From: Bog-950 sp964615305
Lineage (GTDB): Bacteria; Bacteroidota; Bacteroidia; Chitinophagales; LD1
Assembly: GCA_964615305.1 (NCBI GenBank)
Contig: CAZTNA010000001.1
Coordinates: 421,710 to 485,709 of the forward strand
Direction of reading: 5' to 3'
DNA: 64,000 nt
Part shown: positions 7,401 through 16,005 of the stretch, piece after piece
Layout of the letters: the number at the start of each line of letters is the position of its first letter
Numbering within the stretch: the stretch's first letter is position 1
Program-made: the position numbers and the translations under genes
The notes under the pieces: generated by a model
Database searches by the model: none
What the model was told of the DNA's origin: nothing
What the model saw: only the letters and a program-made list of their open reading frames with translations

Positions 7401-10237
7401 TAAATTGTCCCGAGCCTCCACAACTTTTAAATTTTGTGAGCACCTCGCTTTATGCCGATGGGGGTGTAACATGGGATTTTGGAGATAACTCCGGCTCAGC
7501 ACTACCAACAGCCATAAACACATACAGTGCTCCAGGTACGTATTACGTTTCATTAATAGCTCGATCTAATGACGGGTGTTCGGACACGTCTGCCATAGAC
7601 ACCATTTTAGTCCGTGGACCATACGGTGATTTTACATTCGCTCCTCTTCCGGGTATTTGTGCCTGTAAGGATACGGTAGATTTTACAGTGAGTACTTACA
7701 ATGCCAGTAAGTTTACACTCATATACGGTTGTAATGCAGGTTTTGAAGTGGTAGATCCTATTACACCTATTGGAACTTTAGCAAACCCAACAATAAACAC
7801 CGTACGAGTTCCTTTCTGTATTACCTGCAATGCCAACCCCCAGCTAATTTTTGCCGATGTTACAGGTTGCGAGGTGTTACGTGAAAAATCGACACCACTC
7901 TTAGTTGATTCACCGGTAGTTAACTTTACCTTCAATAACTATGGAGTATGTGTAAACGGCACAGTTTGTTTTCAGGATGCTACTACGTACACTCTACCCG
8001 ACTCTCAGTCCTATACCATACATAGGGAATGGACATTTGGAGATGGTTCCGGTGTTGTTGATACCACCGCTAACCCTTGCCATTACTATTCACAGCCCGG
8101 TGGTTACCAAACCATTTTAAGAATTTGGAGTAATCTAGGTTGTGTAGATTCTATTACCAGTGTAGTGGTAGTGGTGCCTGAGTTTCCAATAGCTGCCTAT
8201 ACCCAAGACGATACATTAGTTTGTGCTAACTCACCAACATGTTTTCATGACAGCAGTTGGATTTATCCATTAACATCGGCCGATTACTGGGTTTGGGATT
8301 TTGGTGATGGGGAAATAGATACAACAAACACACCCGATATTTGCCACAGTTATAGCGCAGGTGGACTTTATAGGGTTACTATGTGCGTATATGACAGTGT
8401 CGGCTGCCCTGATTGCGATTCAAGCAAAGTAATACGAGTGGTAGATAACCCCATAGCTGATGCAGGCGGTGACCAATTTGTCTGTTATGGCTATCCTACA
8501 CAGCTACAAGGATCAGGAAGCACAAATTGCTTATGGAGTCCATCAGGTTTAGTTTCTGACCCTAATATATGTAACCCCACTATAAATATTACCGTTGACA
8601 CAACACTGGTTCTTATTGTAAGCGATACTTACGGCTGCAGCGATACTGACACTGTTGCACTCTCAACAGCCCAAGTTTTTGCCGGTTTTAGTGTAGGAAG
8701 CAGTTTCTGTACTGAAAATAATGTTTGCATTACAGATCAAACCACAAACAACAATGGAACACTTACTTCGTGGATCTACGACTATGGCGATGCAACACCG
8801 CCAATATCTGGTTCGAACCCGAATCCATGTAGATTTTATACCACTTCCGGAGTCTTTACAATTTTACAAACAGTAACTGATGACAATGGTTGCTTCGATA
8901 CTGCCTCTCATTCGGTGTTGATACATGCCAGCCCTACAGCCGCGTTTAGTTTAAATGATACGGTGATTTGTGCTTCAGAACCTATTTGTATCACCGACTT
9001 ATCAACCGGTTCTGCTTCGCCAATAAGCAATTGGCAATGGAGCTACGGCCCTAATCAAGGAAGTTCCACCTCTTCAACACCGGGGTGCCATTTCTTTACT
9101 CCGCCATACAATTCTAACTACAGTGTAGAACTGGAAATTACCGACCAAAATGGGTGTCACGATTCCACTCAGGTTCTCGTTACAATCAACGAAAACCCGG
9201 TGGCTAATTTCAGTTGGAGTACATCATGTGAAGACGAGGTAATGCCATTGGCCAGTACCAGTACACCTGGTGATGCAATCATAAGTGCTTGTGAATGGTT
9301 GATTTGGGTTGGAGCACCAGTTCCAACTATTGACACAAACTGCAACACTACATTTGATTTTGACCCCGGCTACCACGATGTGCAGTTAGTGGTTGCTGAC
9401 CTGAATGGTTGTACTGACACGGTGGTTAAGACAGTGTTTACCGATTCGCTTTCACAGTTAGTAATTTACCCGGGAGACACTACCATGTGCTTAGGCACTT
9501 CGCTCGACTACACTGTAGATGGTGTTTTCGATAATATAACTTGGACACCGAATGTTTGGATTAGCGACCCTAATTCACCGAGCGTAACTGTTAACCCGTT
9601 AGCTTCAATAACGTATGTGGTAACTGCTGTTAATGGAGTTTGTAGCTCTGCAAGTGATACGTTCACTGTTCGCGTAATTCAACCAATTCCTATTGAGGTA
9701 GATGCTACCCCCGACCAAATCGTTTTAGGATTGAGTTCAAACCTTACATCTCAATACCCGGGTCAAATTGATAGTATTATTTGGACACCAAGCGAAACGC
9801 TCGACTGTAGCAATTGTCCGAATCCAATAGCTATACCTAGTGCTACTACTACATATACTGCCACAATTTACTATGGCATGGACGGCATCGTTTGCCAAAA
9901 TAGCGCGTCAGTTACTATCGAAGTGCTAAACAACTGCAATGGCAGCATAATATTTGTGCCCAATACATTTACCCCCAATGGTGATGGATTAAACGATGTA
10001 TTTATGATACGTGGAATGGCTGCTACTCGAATTAATTATTTCCGGGTGTTTGACCGGTGGGGTAAGTTAGTGTTTGAAACAACTAACGGTGAGCCAAATG
10101 AGCCGCGCTGGGGTTGGGATGGAAACGATAGAAACGGAGAGAAACTAAATCCGGCAGTATTCGTTTATACATACGAAATCGAGTGTATAAACAATGAAAC
10201 TGTATCTGGAAGTGGCAACATTACTTTAGTAAGATAA
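4424..10237 (+). CDS. Giant PKD-repeat surface adhesin with gliding-type T9SS C-terminal domain
   Basis: The protein is about 1,937 residues. The ATG at 4424 is preferred over the TTG just before it because it gives a compact signal peptide, MKFLRVAFLAFLLAP and so on, ending near LYSQ. The body is a chain of PKD-like beta-sandwich repeats with cores such as WNFGDG, WDFGDN, WTFGDG and WDFGDGE, and an unusually high number of cysteines (often NPC or CxY near the repeat ends). The last 94 residues, starting FVPNTFTPNGDG and containing FRVFDRWG and WDGNDRNG, form the gliding motility-associated C-terminal domain (CHU_C, TIGR04131). It should be exported by the type IX system and stay on the cell surface. 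The PorP/SprF gene follows 3 bp later, the usual partner of this domain. Confidence 0.93.
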   Translation: MKFLRVAFLAFLLAPVCNLYSQITCDFSLADSSGCAPFIILATASETSSAPVVARQWTVTGPGPANCNFTSPNGLNPTLSFAASCAGNYCVRLWSRNANGDTCSITKCVIVVSAKPTVNFSFTPALLEGCQPFCFTYNNNSTPGSGVISSVEVDEGCGTASYFPPSTFPHTKCYLACPAGCVDIGVTVFNSLGCFEDTVYNCAVNIIQPPTAFFVADTAVANCATGPLTVNFIANANSNPSFQYNWYIDGVHAATDTGVTYTHTFPINNQSCYDVTLVVIHPSGCSDTFTRDDFICVRTIPQISYTQTLSTICVNSQEPATVVFTNTTPGLTDLRWTLTPGSFPVTTAPTASYTINTPGTYTMSAFGSFGPGCSNTNTQQVIVASQKPVASFTASDSFSCKIPVTVTYNAATCAGCTYAWSFPGGTPNTGPNSNVASTTYSSFGDRSVQLIVTGSGGTCSDTLYKNNYIQVRKLNPKMGFDKSKACAPFCVTFDDITNYTVIPPSNPIASVCWSFPNSVIPGGCQDTIKRCFTVPGCYDVRLKITTTTGCVDSVTLNDTICAGTPPVCSVTASPTTMCFEADTVEFSVSCDSFDFVKVIWGDGTGDQIFYSPDFEHIYQDTGLMITQIITFRDSCIGDTLLQPITVYPPIADFEDSSGCLTGDTVFFINQSKGATSFVWNFLCDGTTSTATNPWKVFPPCDTCTIVLTAFNSSSGCQHEKEISINTSCQGVSFSPADTAFCAGATVQYCNTSSSQDPTFTRWDFNCVGGFIPVGGAATCVPWFFSTPGVFTVGMRNRDSQGCIDTVFGTARVCKVDADFTTNNVCFPEPYCFFDASIDTNCGVTQWVWNFGDGTPADSTQNPCHAYAAPGSYQVTLVAKNDYNCQSTITKSIIVSAPVNLSYSVDTIMCPGSTQCIVNNSTGPALQFDWDIPNANFINGTDSSSFFPCFSVTIPGDYLAYVNITSNSLCTVVDSFPMRIGYPVAQGTVDVDTINCPEPPQLLNFVSTSLYADGGVTWDFGDNSGSALPTAINTYSAPGTYYVSLIARSNDGCSDTSAIDTILVRGPYGDFTFAPLPGICACKDTVDFTVSTYNASKFTLIYGCNAGFEVVDPITPIGTLANPTINTVRVPFCITCNANPQLIFADVTGCEVLREKSTPLLVDSPVVNFTFNNYGVCVNGTVCFQDATTYTLPDSQSYTIHREWTFGDGSGVVDTTANPCHYYSQPGGYQTILRIWSNLGCVDSITSVVVVVPEFPIAAYTQDDTLVCANSPTCFHDSSWIYPLTSADYWVWDFGDGEIDTTNTPDICHSYSAGGLYRVTMCVYDSVGCPDCDSSKVIRVVDNPIADAGGDQFVCYGYPTQLQGSGSTNCLWSPSGLVSDPNICNPTINITVDTTLVLIVSDTYGCSDTDTVALSTAQVFAGFSVGSSFCTENNVCITDQTTNNNGTLTSWIYDYGDATPPISGSNPNPCRFYTTSGVFTILQTVTDDNGCFDTASHSVLIHASPTAAFSLNDTVICASEPICITDLSTGSASPISNWQWSYGPNQGSSTSSTPGCHFFTPPYNSNYSVELEITDQNGCHDSTQVLVTINENPVANFSWSTSCEDEVMPLASTSTPGDAIISACEWLIWVGAPVPTIDTNCNTTFDFDPGYHDVQLVVADLNGCTDTVVKTVFTDSLSQLVIYPGDTTMCLGTSLDYTVDGVFDNITWTPNVWISDPNSPSVTVNPLASITYVVTAVNGVCSSASDTFTVRVIQPIPIEVDATPDQIVLGLSSNLTSQYPGQIDSIIWTPSETLDCSNCPNPIAIPSATTTYTATIYYGMDGIVCQNSASVTIEVLNNCNGSIIFVPNTFTPNGDGLNDVFMIRGMAATRINYFRVFDRWGKLVFETTNGEPNEPRWGWDGNDRNGEKLNPAVFVYTYEIECINNETVSGSGNITLVR

Positions 10238-10240
10238 AAG

Positions 10241-11296
10241 ATGACTATGATTAAAAGAATTTTACAAATGGCTGTAATCTTGCTTTTGTTTGTGGAAACA
10301 AAAGCTCAGGATGTACACCTATCTCAGTACAATGCATCGCCTCTCATGTTAAACCCTGCTTTGGCCGGAATGAATGCATGTGACTATCGTATTTACGCTA
10401 ATTTCAGAACACAGTGGCTAACAGTTTCTACCGGAAATACATACCGGACATTTGCTGGTGGTGCCGATATGGCTATTGGCAAAGTAACCAAGTACAACAG
10501 CTTTGCAGGATTAGGCCTATCATTTTTCAGCGATCAGGCAGGCGATTTAAATTTTAATTCGAACAGAGTAGATCTTTCTTTTGCCTATCATTTTATGTTA
10601 AACAGAAAGGGAACCATGCAGATTTCTGCGGGTATTCAAGGTTCTTTTAATCATCGAAGCATAAACCCATCAAAAGCAACTTTTGATTCACAGTACGATC
10701 AAATTAATGGAACGGTGGATCCTAACGGAATTCGGGAAAGTTTTGGAAGAACACGTGTAATGTACGGTGATGCAGGTTTTGGGTTACTATACAGCGCCTT
10801 GACCAAAAAAGAAACCAATTTATACATAGGTTTTGCTCTTGCGCATCTTAACCAGCCCAAAATTTCATTTTACCCAAATACACAAAACTCATCTACTACG
10901 GGTAATGAAAGACTGAGCATGAAGATAACACTACACGGAGGAGCGGCTGTGCCGGTTGGCAAACGTTTAACCATTATGCCCAATTTTTTGGTTTTGGTAC
11001 AAGGTGCAGCCTATCAGTTTAATGTTGGGTGCAACTTCAAAACAGCACTGGGTAGCAACACAAAATCAATGAAAACAGCGCTGCATTTTGGTGTTCAGTA
11101 TAGAGGATTGCTCGATGCTGTAATTGTTAGTACCCGTATAGATGTAAAGGGCTTTAGCTGCGGATTGAGTTATGACATAAATATTTCGAAACTCCTACCA
11201 GCATCGAACTCAGTAGGCGCTCCCGAAATTTCGTTAATGTATCAGGGATGTGCAAGCAAGAAGCCAAAGCCGGGGCATTGTCCTGCAATGTTTTAA
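10241..11296 (+). CDS. PorP/SprF family type IX secretion outer-membrane protein
   Basis: The 351-residue protein begins with a signal peptide (start at 10241, or at ATG 10247 giving MIKRILQMAVILLLF) cleaved near TKAQ. The mature N-terminus, QDVHLSQYNASPLMLNPA, is the hallmark of the PorP/SprF family (TIGR03519), followed by an antiparallel beta-barrel pattern. Family members sit in the outer membrane and are needed for secretion or anchoring of specific cargo with the gliding-type C-terminal domain. Its position 3 bp after the PKD adhesin gene indicates a dedicated cargo/partner pair. Confidence 0.94.
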   Translation: MTMIKRILQMAVILLLFVETKAQDVHLSQYNASPLMLNPALAGMNACDYRIYANFRTQWLTVSTGNTYRTFAGGADMAIGKVTKYNSFAGLGLSFFSDQAGDLNFNSNRVDLSFAYHFMLNRKGTMQISAGIQGSFNHRSINPSKATFDSQYDQINGTVDPNGIRESFGRTRVMYGDAGFGLLYSALTKKETNLYIGFALAHLNQPKISFYPNTQNSSTTGNERLSMKITLHGGAAVPVGKRLTIMPNFLVLVQGAAYQFNVGCNFKTALGSNTKSMKTALHFGVQYRGLLDAVIVSTRIDVKGFSCGLSYDINISKLLPASNSVGAPEISLMYQGCASKKPKPGHCPAMF

Positions 11297-11428
11297 GAGA
11301 AACTTGCGCGAACCAATAATTGTTCAAGTAAATTAATCTGTGAAAGTTCTAAGGAACGTTTTCATAAATTTAAAAACAACTGCTTCTATTTTATGGTAGC
11401 AAGTTTTGAATTACGATGAAAAAGCTTT

Positions 11429-12649
11429 TTATAAATTCAATTTTACTTCACCTAACAGAGTAGAGTTGCAGTTGAATTTGCTGATGTCAGCATTCTTATT
11501 CTTGCCTTTGTTTATCAAATCCATATTGCTGAAAGTAATTTGTCCGTTATTACTAATGCAAATCTTTTGATCTTCTTTTAAACTTCCATCAGGGTTATAG
11601 TAGTTGGGGTTCACGGCACCGTCAAACACAACATCAGGCACTTTGTCGCCAAACATGGCGGCAAACATTTTTCCAAACAACACATTTTGATCTGTAGCAC
11701 CACTTCCGCGCATTATCTTGTTATCATGAAAGTAAATTCCACCACAGTACGGGTCATAAATGCTGTCCTTAAAAGGGCGTGCTAGTGCTAGATAACTAAC
11801 AATGGCAGCACTAACAGTATTGTGACCGGATATCTCGTTATTAAACACTTCGCATTGATTAGTAGCCATAACTATAATGCCTGTACCTGCAGGAATTTCA
11901 CCAACCGTGGTTCCTTTAACTCCAAAGTTGGGTACATTATTGTTGGTTATTTTATTGTTGAATACGCGACAACGGCTTCCGTTTTTTACAGGCAGGTCGG
12001 GTAAGTCAAATATTAAAACACCACCAGTATTGTTAGTAGAGATGTTGTCGTACACGTCAGCATCAGTACTATTTTCGATTTCAATTCCAGCTACATTATC
12101 ATGAACGTTATTCTTTCGAACTATAATATTTTTCGACTGACCAACATAAATGCCAGCATCAGCCGAACCAAACACTTCGCAGTTTTCAATCAAAACATTT
12201 GTACACGCTACAGGGTAAGTGCCATACGATCCGTTTTTTGTGTCATGCAATGATGTCCAACCGGTTTTTATTCTTCGAAATGTAACGTTAGTTGCATCTT
12301 GAATTTTTATACAATCACCCTTTGCATCGAGTACACAAAAATCCTCGAGCACAATACCGTCTGCTGTTATTCGAAGACCCTCAGCCCCATCTTTTTGCCC
12401 TTTAAAAGATAGTATTGTTTTGTCCATACCCTTACCCTTTATGGTTATGTTTTTTACACCATCTAAAATTAATGAACGGTTTAGTGTAAACGTTCCCTCG
12501 GGTAACTCTATAACTTCACCCTCTTTGGCATTAATAAATTTTTCTTGAAGTTGTTTTTCAAATTCAGCATCTACTTTAGGAGCAGGAGAATTATTGCAGG
12601 AAACAATACTTATAGCCGCTGTAATAACTAAAAACAAAGTATTTTTCAT
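11429..12649 (-). CDS. Right-handed parallel beta-helix lipoprotein
   Basis: The protein is 406 residues from the ATG at 12649. That start gives a lipoprotein signal, MKNTLFLVITAAISIVSC, and fits the -7 element just upstream; the longer frame to 12691 would start upstream of the predicted transcript start. Residues 40-330 carry repeated short beta-strand turns (NVTFRRI, NVLIENCEVFG, NIIVRKNNVHDN, DADVYDNIS), the pattern of a right-handed beta-helix as in NosD or pectate-lyase-like proteins. Related proteins are secreted or surface-bound and often bind or cut polysaccharide, but no catalytic triad can be assigned here. Probably outer-membrane anchored. Confidence 0.85.
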   Translation of the reverse strand: MKNTLFLVITAAISIVSCNNSPAPKVDAEFEKQLQEKFINAKEGEVIELPEGTFTLNRSLILDGVKNITIKGKGMDKTILSFKGQKDGAEGLRITADGIVLEDFCVLDAKGDCIKIQDATNVTFRRIKTGWTSLHDTKNGSYGTYPVACTNVLIENCEVFGSADAGIYVGQSKNIIVRKNNVHDNVAGIEIENSTDADVYDNISTNNTGGVLIFDLPDLPVKNGSRCRVFNNKITNNNVPNFGVKGTTVGEIPAGTGIIVMATNQCEVFNNEISGHNTVSAAIVSYLALARPFKDSIYDPYCGGIYFHDNKIMRGSGATDQNVLFGKMFAAMFGDKVPDVVFDGAVNPNYYNPDGSLKEDQKICISNNGQITFSNMDLINKGKNKNADISKFNCNSTLLGEVKLNL

Positions 12650-12674
12650 TGTATGGAGGTTCATTTTTGTGCGC

Positions 12675-12682
12675 CAAATATA
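12675..12682 (-). promoter_or_regulatory. -7 promoter element for the beta-helix lipoprotein gene
   Basis: Read on the minus strand this is TATATTTG, an exact match to TAnnTTTG. No clear -33 TTTG is found. It lies 26 bp upstream of the chosen ATG and so would exclude the upstream ATG codons at 12664 and 12691. Confidence 0.55.
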
Positions 12683-12728
12683 GTATTGCAACTTTCACGA
12701 GCCTTTTTCATTAGTGCAGTTCTTACAT

Positions 12729-12760
12729 AAAAAAACCGCCTCAAATTAGTTTTGAGACGG
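12729..12760 (-). terminator. Rho-independent terminator after the secreted-protein gene
   Basis: On the minus strand a 10-bp stem (CCGTCTCAAA paired with TTTGAGGCGG, one G-U pair) closes a short loop and is followed by seven T. It lies 27 bp beyond the stop of the 12787-13353 gene and before the beta-helix gene, so the two genes are separate transcripts. Confidence 0.85.
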
Positions 12761-12786
12761 CTTCCTGAAAAATTATTGTGATTATA

Positions 12787-13353
12787 CTACTTCTTTTTAG
12801 GAGCAGTTCCGGTAGTTGAGAAGCAATAGGCTACGTTACCAGGTAATACAATACCCCATTCTGTACCCGGAGTAAGTGGTGTAGAAGGTATGAACTTGTA
12901 AACACCGGGTGCTACTTTGGTAAATTCAGCTTTGATATCATCGCGCTGAACCGACTTACCTTTGCCGCCACCAAACATGGATGCACCAACTGAAGCTGAT
13001 TGCGCTAACTCTAATTCACGAGTATCTCTTGAAACAATAACTTTAGTAATGTACAAATATCCTTCAGGATCTGTTTCAGCATCATTTAATTTGATAATGA
13101 AACTTGCCTCAGCCGGATCTATTTTAACAGGCGAGTTGCCTCCAAGGATATTTAAGAAAGTAACTACGCTTGCGCCATAGCTAAATCCTTTAGATTTTGA
13201 TTTTACTTCAATTGTAGGTTTCTCTAAACGGCCAAGAGATCCGTCAGCTTTAACCAGCATTGGCGTGTTTTTAAAATCTGGAATTTGTGCATCCTGAGCA
13301 AACAGGAATCCGGCAGAGATAATTGCCGTTACGAGTAACATGGTCTTTTTCAT
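12787..13353 (-). CDS. Secreted protein of unknown function
   Basis: The 188-residue protein opens with a clear signal peptide (MKKTMLLVTAIISAGFLFAQ, cleaved after FAQ). I do not recognise a named domain. The mature part has alternating strands, including FIIKL, YLYITKVIV, KAEFTKVAPGVYKF and WGIVLPGNVAYCF, and a glycine-rich loop MFGGGKGK. This looks like a small beta-sandwich exported to the periplasm or outer membrane. It is monocistronic, with its own predicted promoter and terminator. A strong promoter and clean terminator suggest a well-expressed envelope protein, but the role is unknown. Confidence 0.82.
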   Translation of the reverse strand: MKKTMLLVTAIISAGFLFAQDAQIPDFKNTPMLVKADGSLGRLEKPTIEVKSKSKGFSYGASVVTFLNILGGNSPVKIDPAEASFIIKLNDAETDPEGYLYITKVIVSRDTRELELAQSASVGASMFGGGKGKSVQRDDIKAEFTKVAPGVYKFIPSTPLTPGTEWGIVLPGNVAYCFSTTGTAPKKK

Positions 13354-13380
13354 AATGTTGTTTTTTTTGGTTTAGTTAAA

Positions 13381-13410
13381 CAAATGTAGTAGCTGGTTTT
13401 CAAAAACAAA
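13381..13410 (-). promoter_or_regulatory. Promoter of the secreted-protein gene
   Basis: On the minus strand TTTG (13410-13407) is followed after 18 bp by TACATTTG (13388-13381), matching the Bacteroidota TTTG / TAnnTTTG pattern. The predicted start of transcription is about 20-25 bases upstream of the ATG at 13353. Confidence 0.7.
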
Positions 13411-13465
13411 GCCAATAAGTAAGAAATTATTAGTTCACGGAATTTTTTGCATTTCTTCACATAAA

Positions 13466-13497
13466 CAAAAATGCCTTCCGATTTTTCGAAAGGCATT
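13466..13497 (-). terminator. Terminator ending the ribosomal protein operon after rplX
   Basis: On the minus strand a 12-bp stem (AATGCCTTTCGA with TCGGAAGGCATT, one G-U pair) closes a 4-base loop and runs into a short T-tract. It begins 23 bp after the rplX stop. Its presence shows that rplX is the last gene of this operon, unlike the usual spc operon where rplE follows. Confidence 0.87.
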
Positions 13498-13520
13498 CTC
13501 TTTGTCAACTTCTTGTTGTG

Positions 13521-13829
13521 TTAGTCAATAATTTTTCCTGTCTTTTTAGAAACACGAACAGTTTTTCCTTTTTCTTCTTTGCGGCCAACCCGGGTAGCTT
13601 TACCATCTGAGATCAATTGCACATTCGAAACATGAATTGAACCTGGGGTTTTTACAATACCCCCATTTGGATTCTTAGCGTTTGGTTTAGTGTGCTTACT
13701 GTTAAGGTTAACGCCATCTACAAATACACGGCTTTTAGCACGGTCAACATCTATTACACGTCCTTTTTTGCCTTTATCGTCACCGGCAATTACTATAACC
13801 TCATCATTCTTCTTTACATGAAATTTCAT
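13521..13829 (-). CDS. rplX: 50S ribosomal protein L24
   Basis: This is a full-length 102-residue L24, an early assembly protein of the large subunit that contacts 23S rRNA. The N-terminal KOW motif is clear (DEVIVIAGDDKGKKGRVIDV, residues 9-28), followed by VNLNSKHTKP. It is the last gene of a six-gene block: rplN lies 33 bp upstream and a strong terminator lies 23 bp downstream. The usual next gene, rplE, is absent from this position. Confidence 0.97.
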   Translation of the reverse strand: MKFHVKKNDEVIVIAGDDKGKKGRVIDVDRAKSRVFVDGVNLNSKHTKPNAKNPNGGIVKTPGSIHVSNVQLISDGKATRVGRKEEKGKTVRVSKKTGKIID

Positions 13830-13862
13830 CTGATTTCTTTTTGTTTTTCTAACGGTTAATTA

Positions 13863-14231
13863 TTACAGCACTTCAGGGGCTAATGAAATAATTTTCATAA
13901 ACTGTTTATCGCGAAGTTCGCGGGCTACCGGTCCGAAAATACGAGTTCCTCTTGGCTCATCCTGAGCGTTTAGCAATACCACAGCATTATCATCAAAACG
14001 AATGTAAGATCCATCCTTTCTGCGAACAGCTTTGGTAGTACGAACCACCACGGCAGTTGATACTGTTCCTTTTTTAGCTCCTCCTGTCGGTATAGCTTTT
14101 TTAATACTCACAATTACTTTATCGCCTATGCTGGCATATCTGCGCTTAGAACCTCCTAATACGCGAATAACCAATACTTCTTTCGCACCGCTGTTGTCGG
14201 CTACGTTGGCTCTTGATTCTTGCTGTAACAT
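13863..14231 (-). CDS. rplN: 50S ribosomal protein L14
   Basis: The 122-residue protein is full length and highly conserved, with the N-terminal ESRANVADNSGAKE and the signature VRTTKAVRRKDGSYIRFDDN. L14 binds 23S rRNA at the subunit interface and forms intersubunit bridges. It lies between rpsQ (54 bp upstream) and rplX in the normal order of the family's operon. Confidence 0.98.
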   Translation of the reverse strand: MLQQESRANVADNSGAKEVLVIRVLGGSKRRYASIGDKVIVSIKKAIPTGGAKKGTVSTAVVVRTTKAVRRKDGSYIRFDDNAVVLLNAQDEPRGTRIFGPVARELRDKQFMKIISLAPEVL

Positions 14232-14285
14232 GTTATGTTAGGTTAATGGTTATTGACAAGTTATTCAACTTGACTATTATAATTA

Positions 14286-14540
14286 CTACTTGGCTTTTTC
14301 TACTATTTCTACTAATCTCCAACGTTTAGTTTTGCTTAAAGGTCGAGTTTCGCTAATCTTAACGGTGTCACCTTGTTTGGCATCATTCTTTTCGTCATGT
14401 GCTTTAAAACTCTTGGTTGTTTTTACAAACTTACCATAGATAGGGTGTTTCATTTTTCTTTCAATAGAAACAGTAATGGTTTTATCCATTTTATCGCTGG
14501 TTACGATACCAATTCTTTCTTTTCTTAGATTTCTTTCCAT
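14286..14540 (-). CDS. rpsQ: 30S ribosomal protein S17
   Basis: The 84-residue S17 is a primary 16S rRNA binding protein with an OB fold. Recognisable segments are RKERIGIVTSDKMDKTITV near the N-terminus and GDTVKISETRPLSKTKRW near residues 57-74. It starts 5 bp after the rpmC stop, consistent with tight coupling. Confidence 0.98.
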   Translation of the reverse strand: MERNLRKERIGIVTSDKMDKTITVSIERKMKHPIYGKFVKTTKSFKAHDEKNDAKQGDTVKISETRPLSKTKRWRLVEIVEKAK

Positions 14541-14545
14541 GGCTA

Positions 14546-14755
14546 TTAAGCTTTGTTGCGTTTTGTCAATTCGGTTTTCAAACGAGCAATATCTTTGCGT
14601 TTTGCACGAATGCTCAACGGATTATCCAGCGGGGTTACAGCATGGTTAAATTCCATGCGTTTTAATTCAGCAGAATCAGCAGCAATTTTTGCCACTAAGT
14701 CTTCGGTAACATATTGCTTAATATCTTCCTGATTTAATTTTTTGTTAGCTCCCAT
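14546..14755 (-). CDS. rpmC: 50S ribosomal protein L29
   Basis: The 69-residue protein is a two-helix L29, which sits near the polypeptide exit tunnel. The N-terminal stretch before the conserved LNQEDIKQYVTEDL is short, and the second helix has the typical NPLSIRAKRKDIARLKTEL. It lies 27 bp after rplP and 5 bp before rpsQ. Confidence 0.95.
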   Translation of the reverse strand: MGANKKLNQEDIKQYVTEDLVAKIAADSAELKRMEFNHAVTPLDNPLSIRAKRKDIARLKTELTKRNKA

Positions 14756-14782
14756 TGTAATTGGTATTAACTATTTATGCAA

Positions 14783-15205
14783 TTATGCTTCAACAGCATC
14801 TCTGCGGGTAATAAATTTTGTTTTAACCCCCATTTTGTGAGCCGCCAGCATCATTGCTTCTGCTGCTACTTCACGGCTTACTCCATCTACTTCAAATATA
14901 ATTCTGCCTGCTTGAATTGGTGCTTCCCAACCTTCCGGGTTACCTTTACCTTTACCCATACGTACTTCTAACGGTTTGCGGGTAATTGGTTTATCAGGAA
15001 ATATGCGAATCCAAACTTTTCCTTCACGTTTCATGAAACGAGTAAAGGCAACACGAGCAGCCTCTATCTGCTTATTGCTTATTTTGCCGCTTTCGAGTGA
15101 TTTAAGTGCGTATGTTCCAAAAGCAATTTCATGACCGCGCTGTGTTGTTTCAGCAACACGACCTTTTTGGGTTTTTCTGAACTTGGTCCGTTTAGGTAAT
15201 AACAT
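14783..15205 (-). CDS. rplP: 50S ribosomal protein L16
   Basis: The full-length 140-residue L16 starts MLLPKRTKFRKTQKGR and contains the conserved RIFPDKPITRKPLEVRMGKG segment. It binds near the A site of the large subunit. It sits 28 bp after rpsC in the usual order. Confidence 0.98.
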   Translation of the reverse strand: MLLPKRTKFRKTQKGRVAETTQRGHEIAFGTYALKSLESGKISNKQIEAARVAFTRFMKREGKVWIRIFPDKPITRKPLEVRMGKGKGNPEGWEAPIQAGRIIFEVDGVSREVAAEAMMLAAHKMGVKTKFITRRDAVEA

Positions 15206-15233
15206 TTCTATACAGATTTACTTGCTTAAAAAA

Positions 15234-15965
15234 TTAGTTGTTGTTTTCTTTTCTAGGACGCCTGCCTCCGCTAAGATTTCCTTTGGGTTGACGTTTTTCT
15301 TCTTTTTGCTCTACAGCCAAAGCACCGGTAAGGTCACGCTTGCCATAAACTTCGCCACGACAAACCCACACCTTAATACCAATTTTGCCATACGCTGTTT
15401 GAGCTTCTGAAATGGCATAATCAATATCAGCTCTCCACGTATGAAGTGGTGTTCTGCCCTGTTTATATTCTTCGGTACGGGCAATTTCTGCTCCGCCAAT
15501 ACGTCCACCCACTCGAACTTTAATTCCTTCTGCACCCATACGCATAGCTGAAGCAATAGCCATTTTAACTGCTCTGCGGTAGTTAATACGAGCTTCTAAT
15601 TGCTTTGCAATGGTTTCGCCTACAATAGCTGCCTCTAGTTCAGGTCTGCGGATTTCTGCAATATTTATCTGAACATCTTTTCCTGTCAGTTTTTTCAATT
15701 CTTCTTTTAAGCGGTCAACTTCAGTACCACCGCGACCAATAATTATTCCTGGGCGGCTGGTGTGAATAGTTACCGTTACTCTTTTCATAGTGCGCTCAAT
15801 AACAATACGCGAAATACCGCCCTTGTTTATACGGGCATTCAGATACTTGCGTATTTTCTCATCTTCCACTAGTTTTTGAGCGGCATCTTTGCCACCATAC
15901 CAGTTGCTGTCCCAGCCACGTACTATTCCGAGGCGGTTAGAAATCGGACTTGTTTTTTGACCCAT
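15234..15965 (-). CDS. rpsC: 30S ribosomal protein S3
   Basis: The 243-residue S3 has the N-terminal MGQKTSPISNRLGI, the KH domain with RPGIIIGRGG (about residues 70-79), and the C-terminal domain with MGAEGIKVRVGGRIGGAEIA. It is part of the mRNA entry channel and helicase of the small subunit. It is the first gene of the block and has its own predicted promoter. In most bacteria rplV and rpsS lie directly upstream; here the upstream neighbour is a divergent desaturase. Confidence 0.98.
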   Translation of the reverse strand: MGQKTSPISNRLGIVRGWDSNWYGGKDAAQKLVEDEKIRKYLNARINKGGISRIVIERTMKRVTVTIHTSRPGIIIGRGGTEVDRLKEELKKLTGKDVQINIAEIRRPELEAAIVGETIAKQLEARINYRRAVKMAIASAMRMGAEGIKVRVGGRIGGAEIARTEEYKQGRTPLHTWRADIDYAISEAQTAYGKIGIKVWVCRGEVYGKRDLTGALAVEQKEEKRQPKGNLSGGRRPRKENNN

Positions 15966-16005
15966 TTTGGTGTGTTTTGTTACCCTATTTTATTTTAAGG
16001 GACGG

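Noticed and set aside
5000..9900. Repeated PKD coding units considered as tandem DNA repeats
   Set aside because: The repeats are similar only at the protein level and differ in length and sequence; they are not nucleotide tandem repeats.
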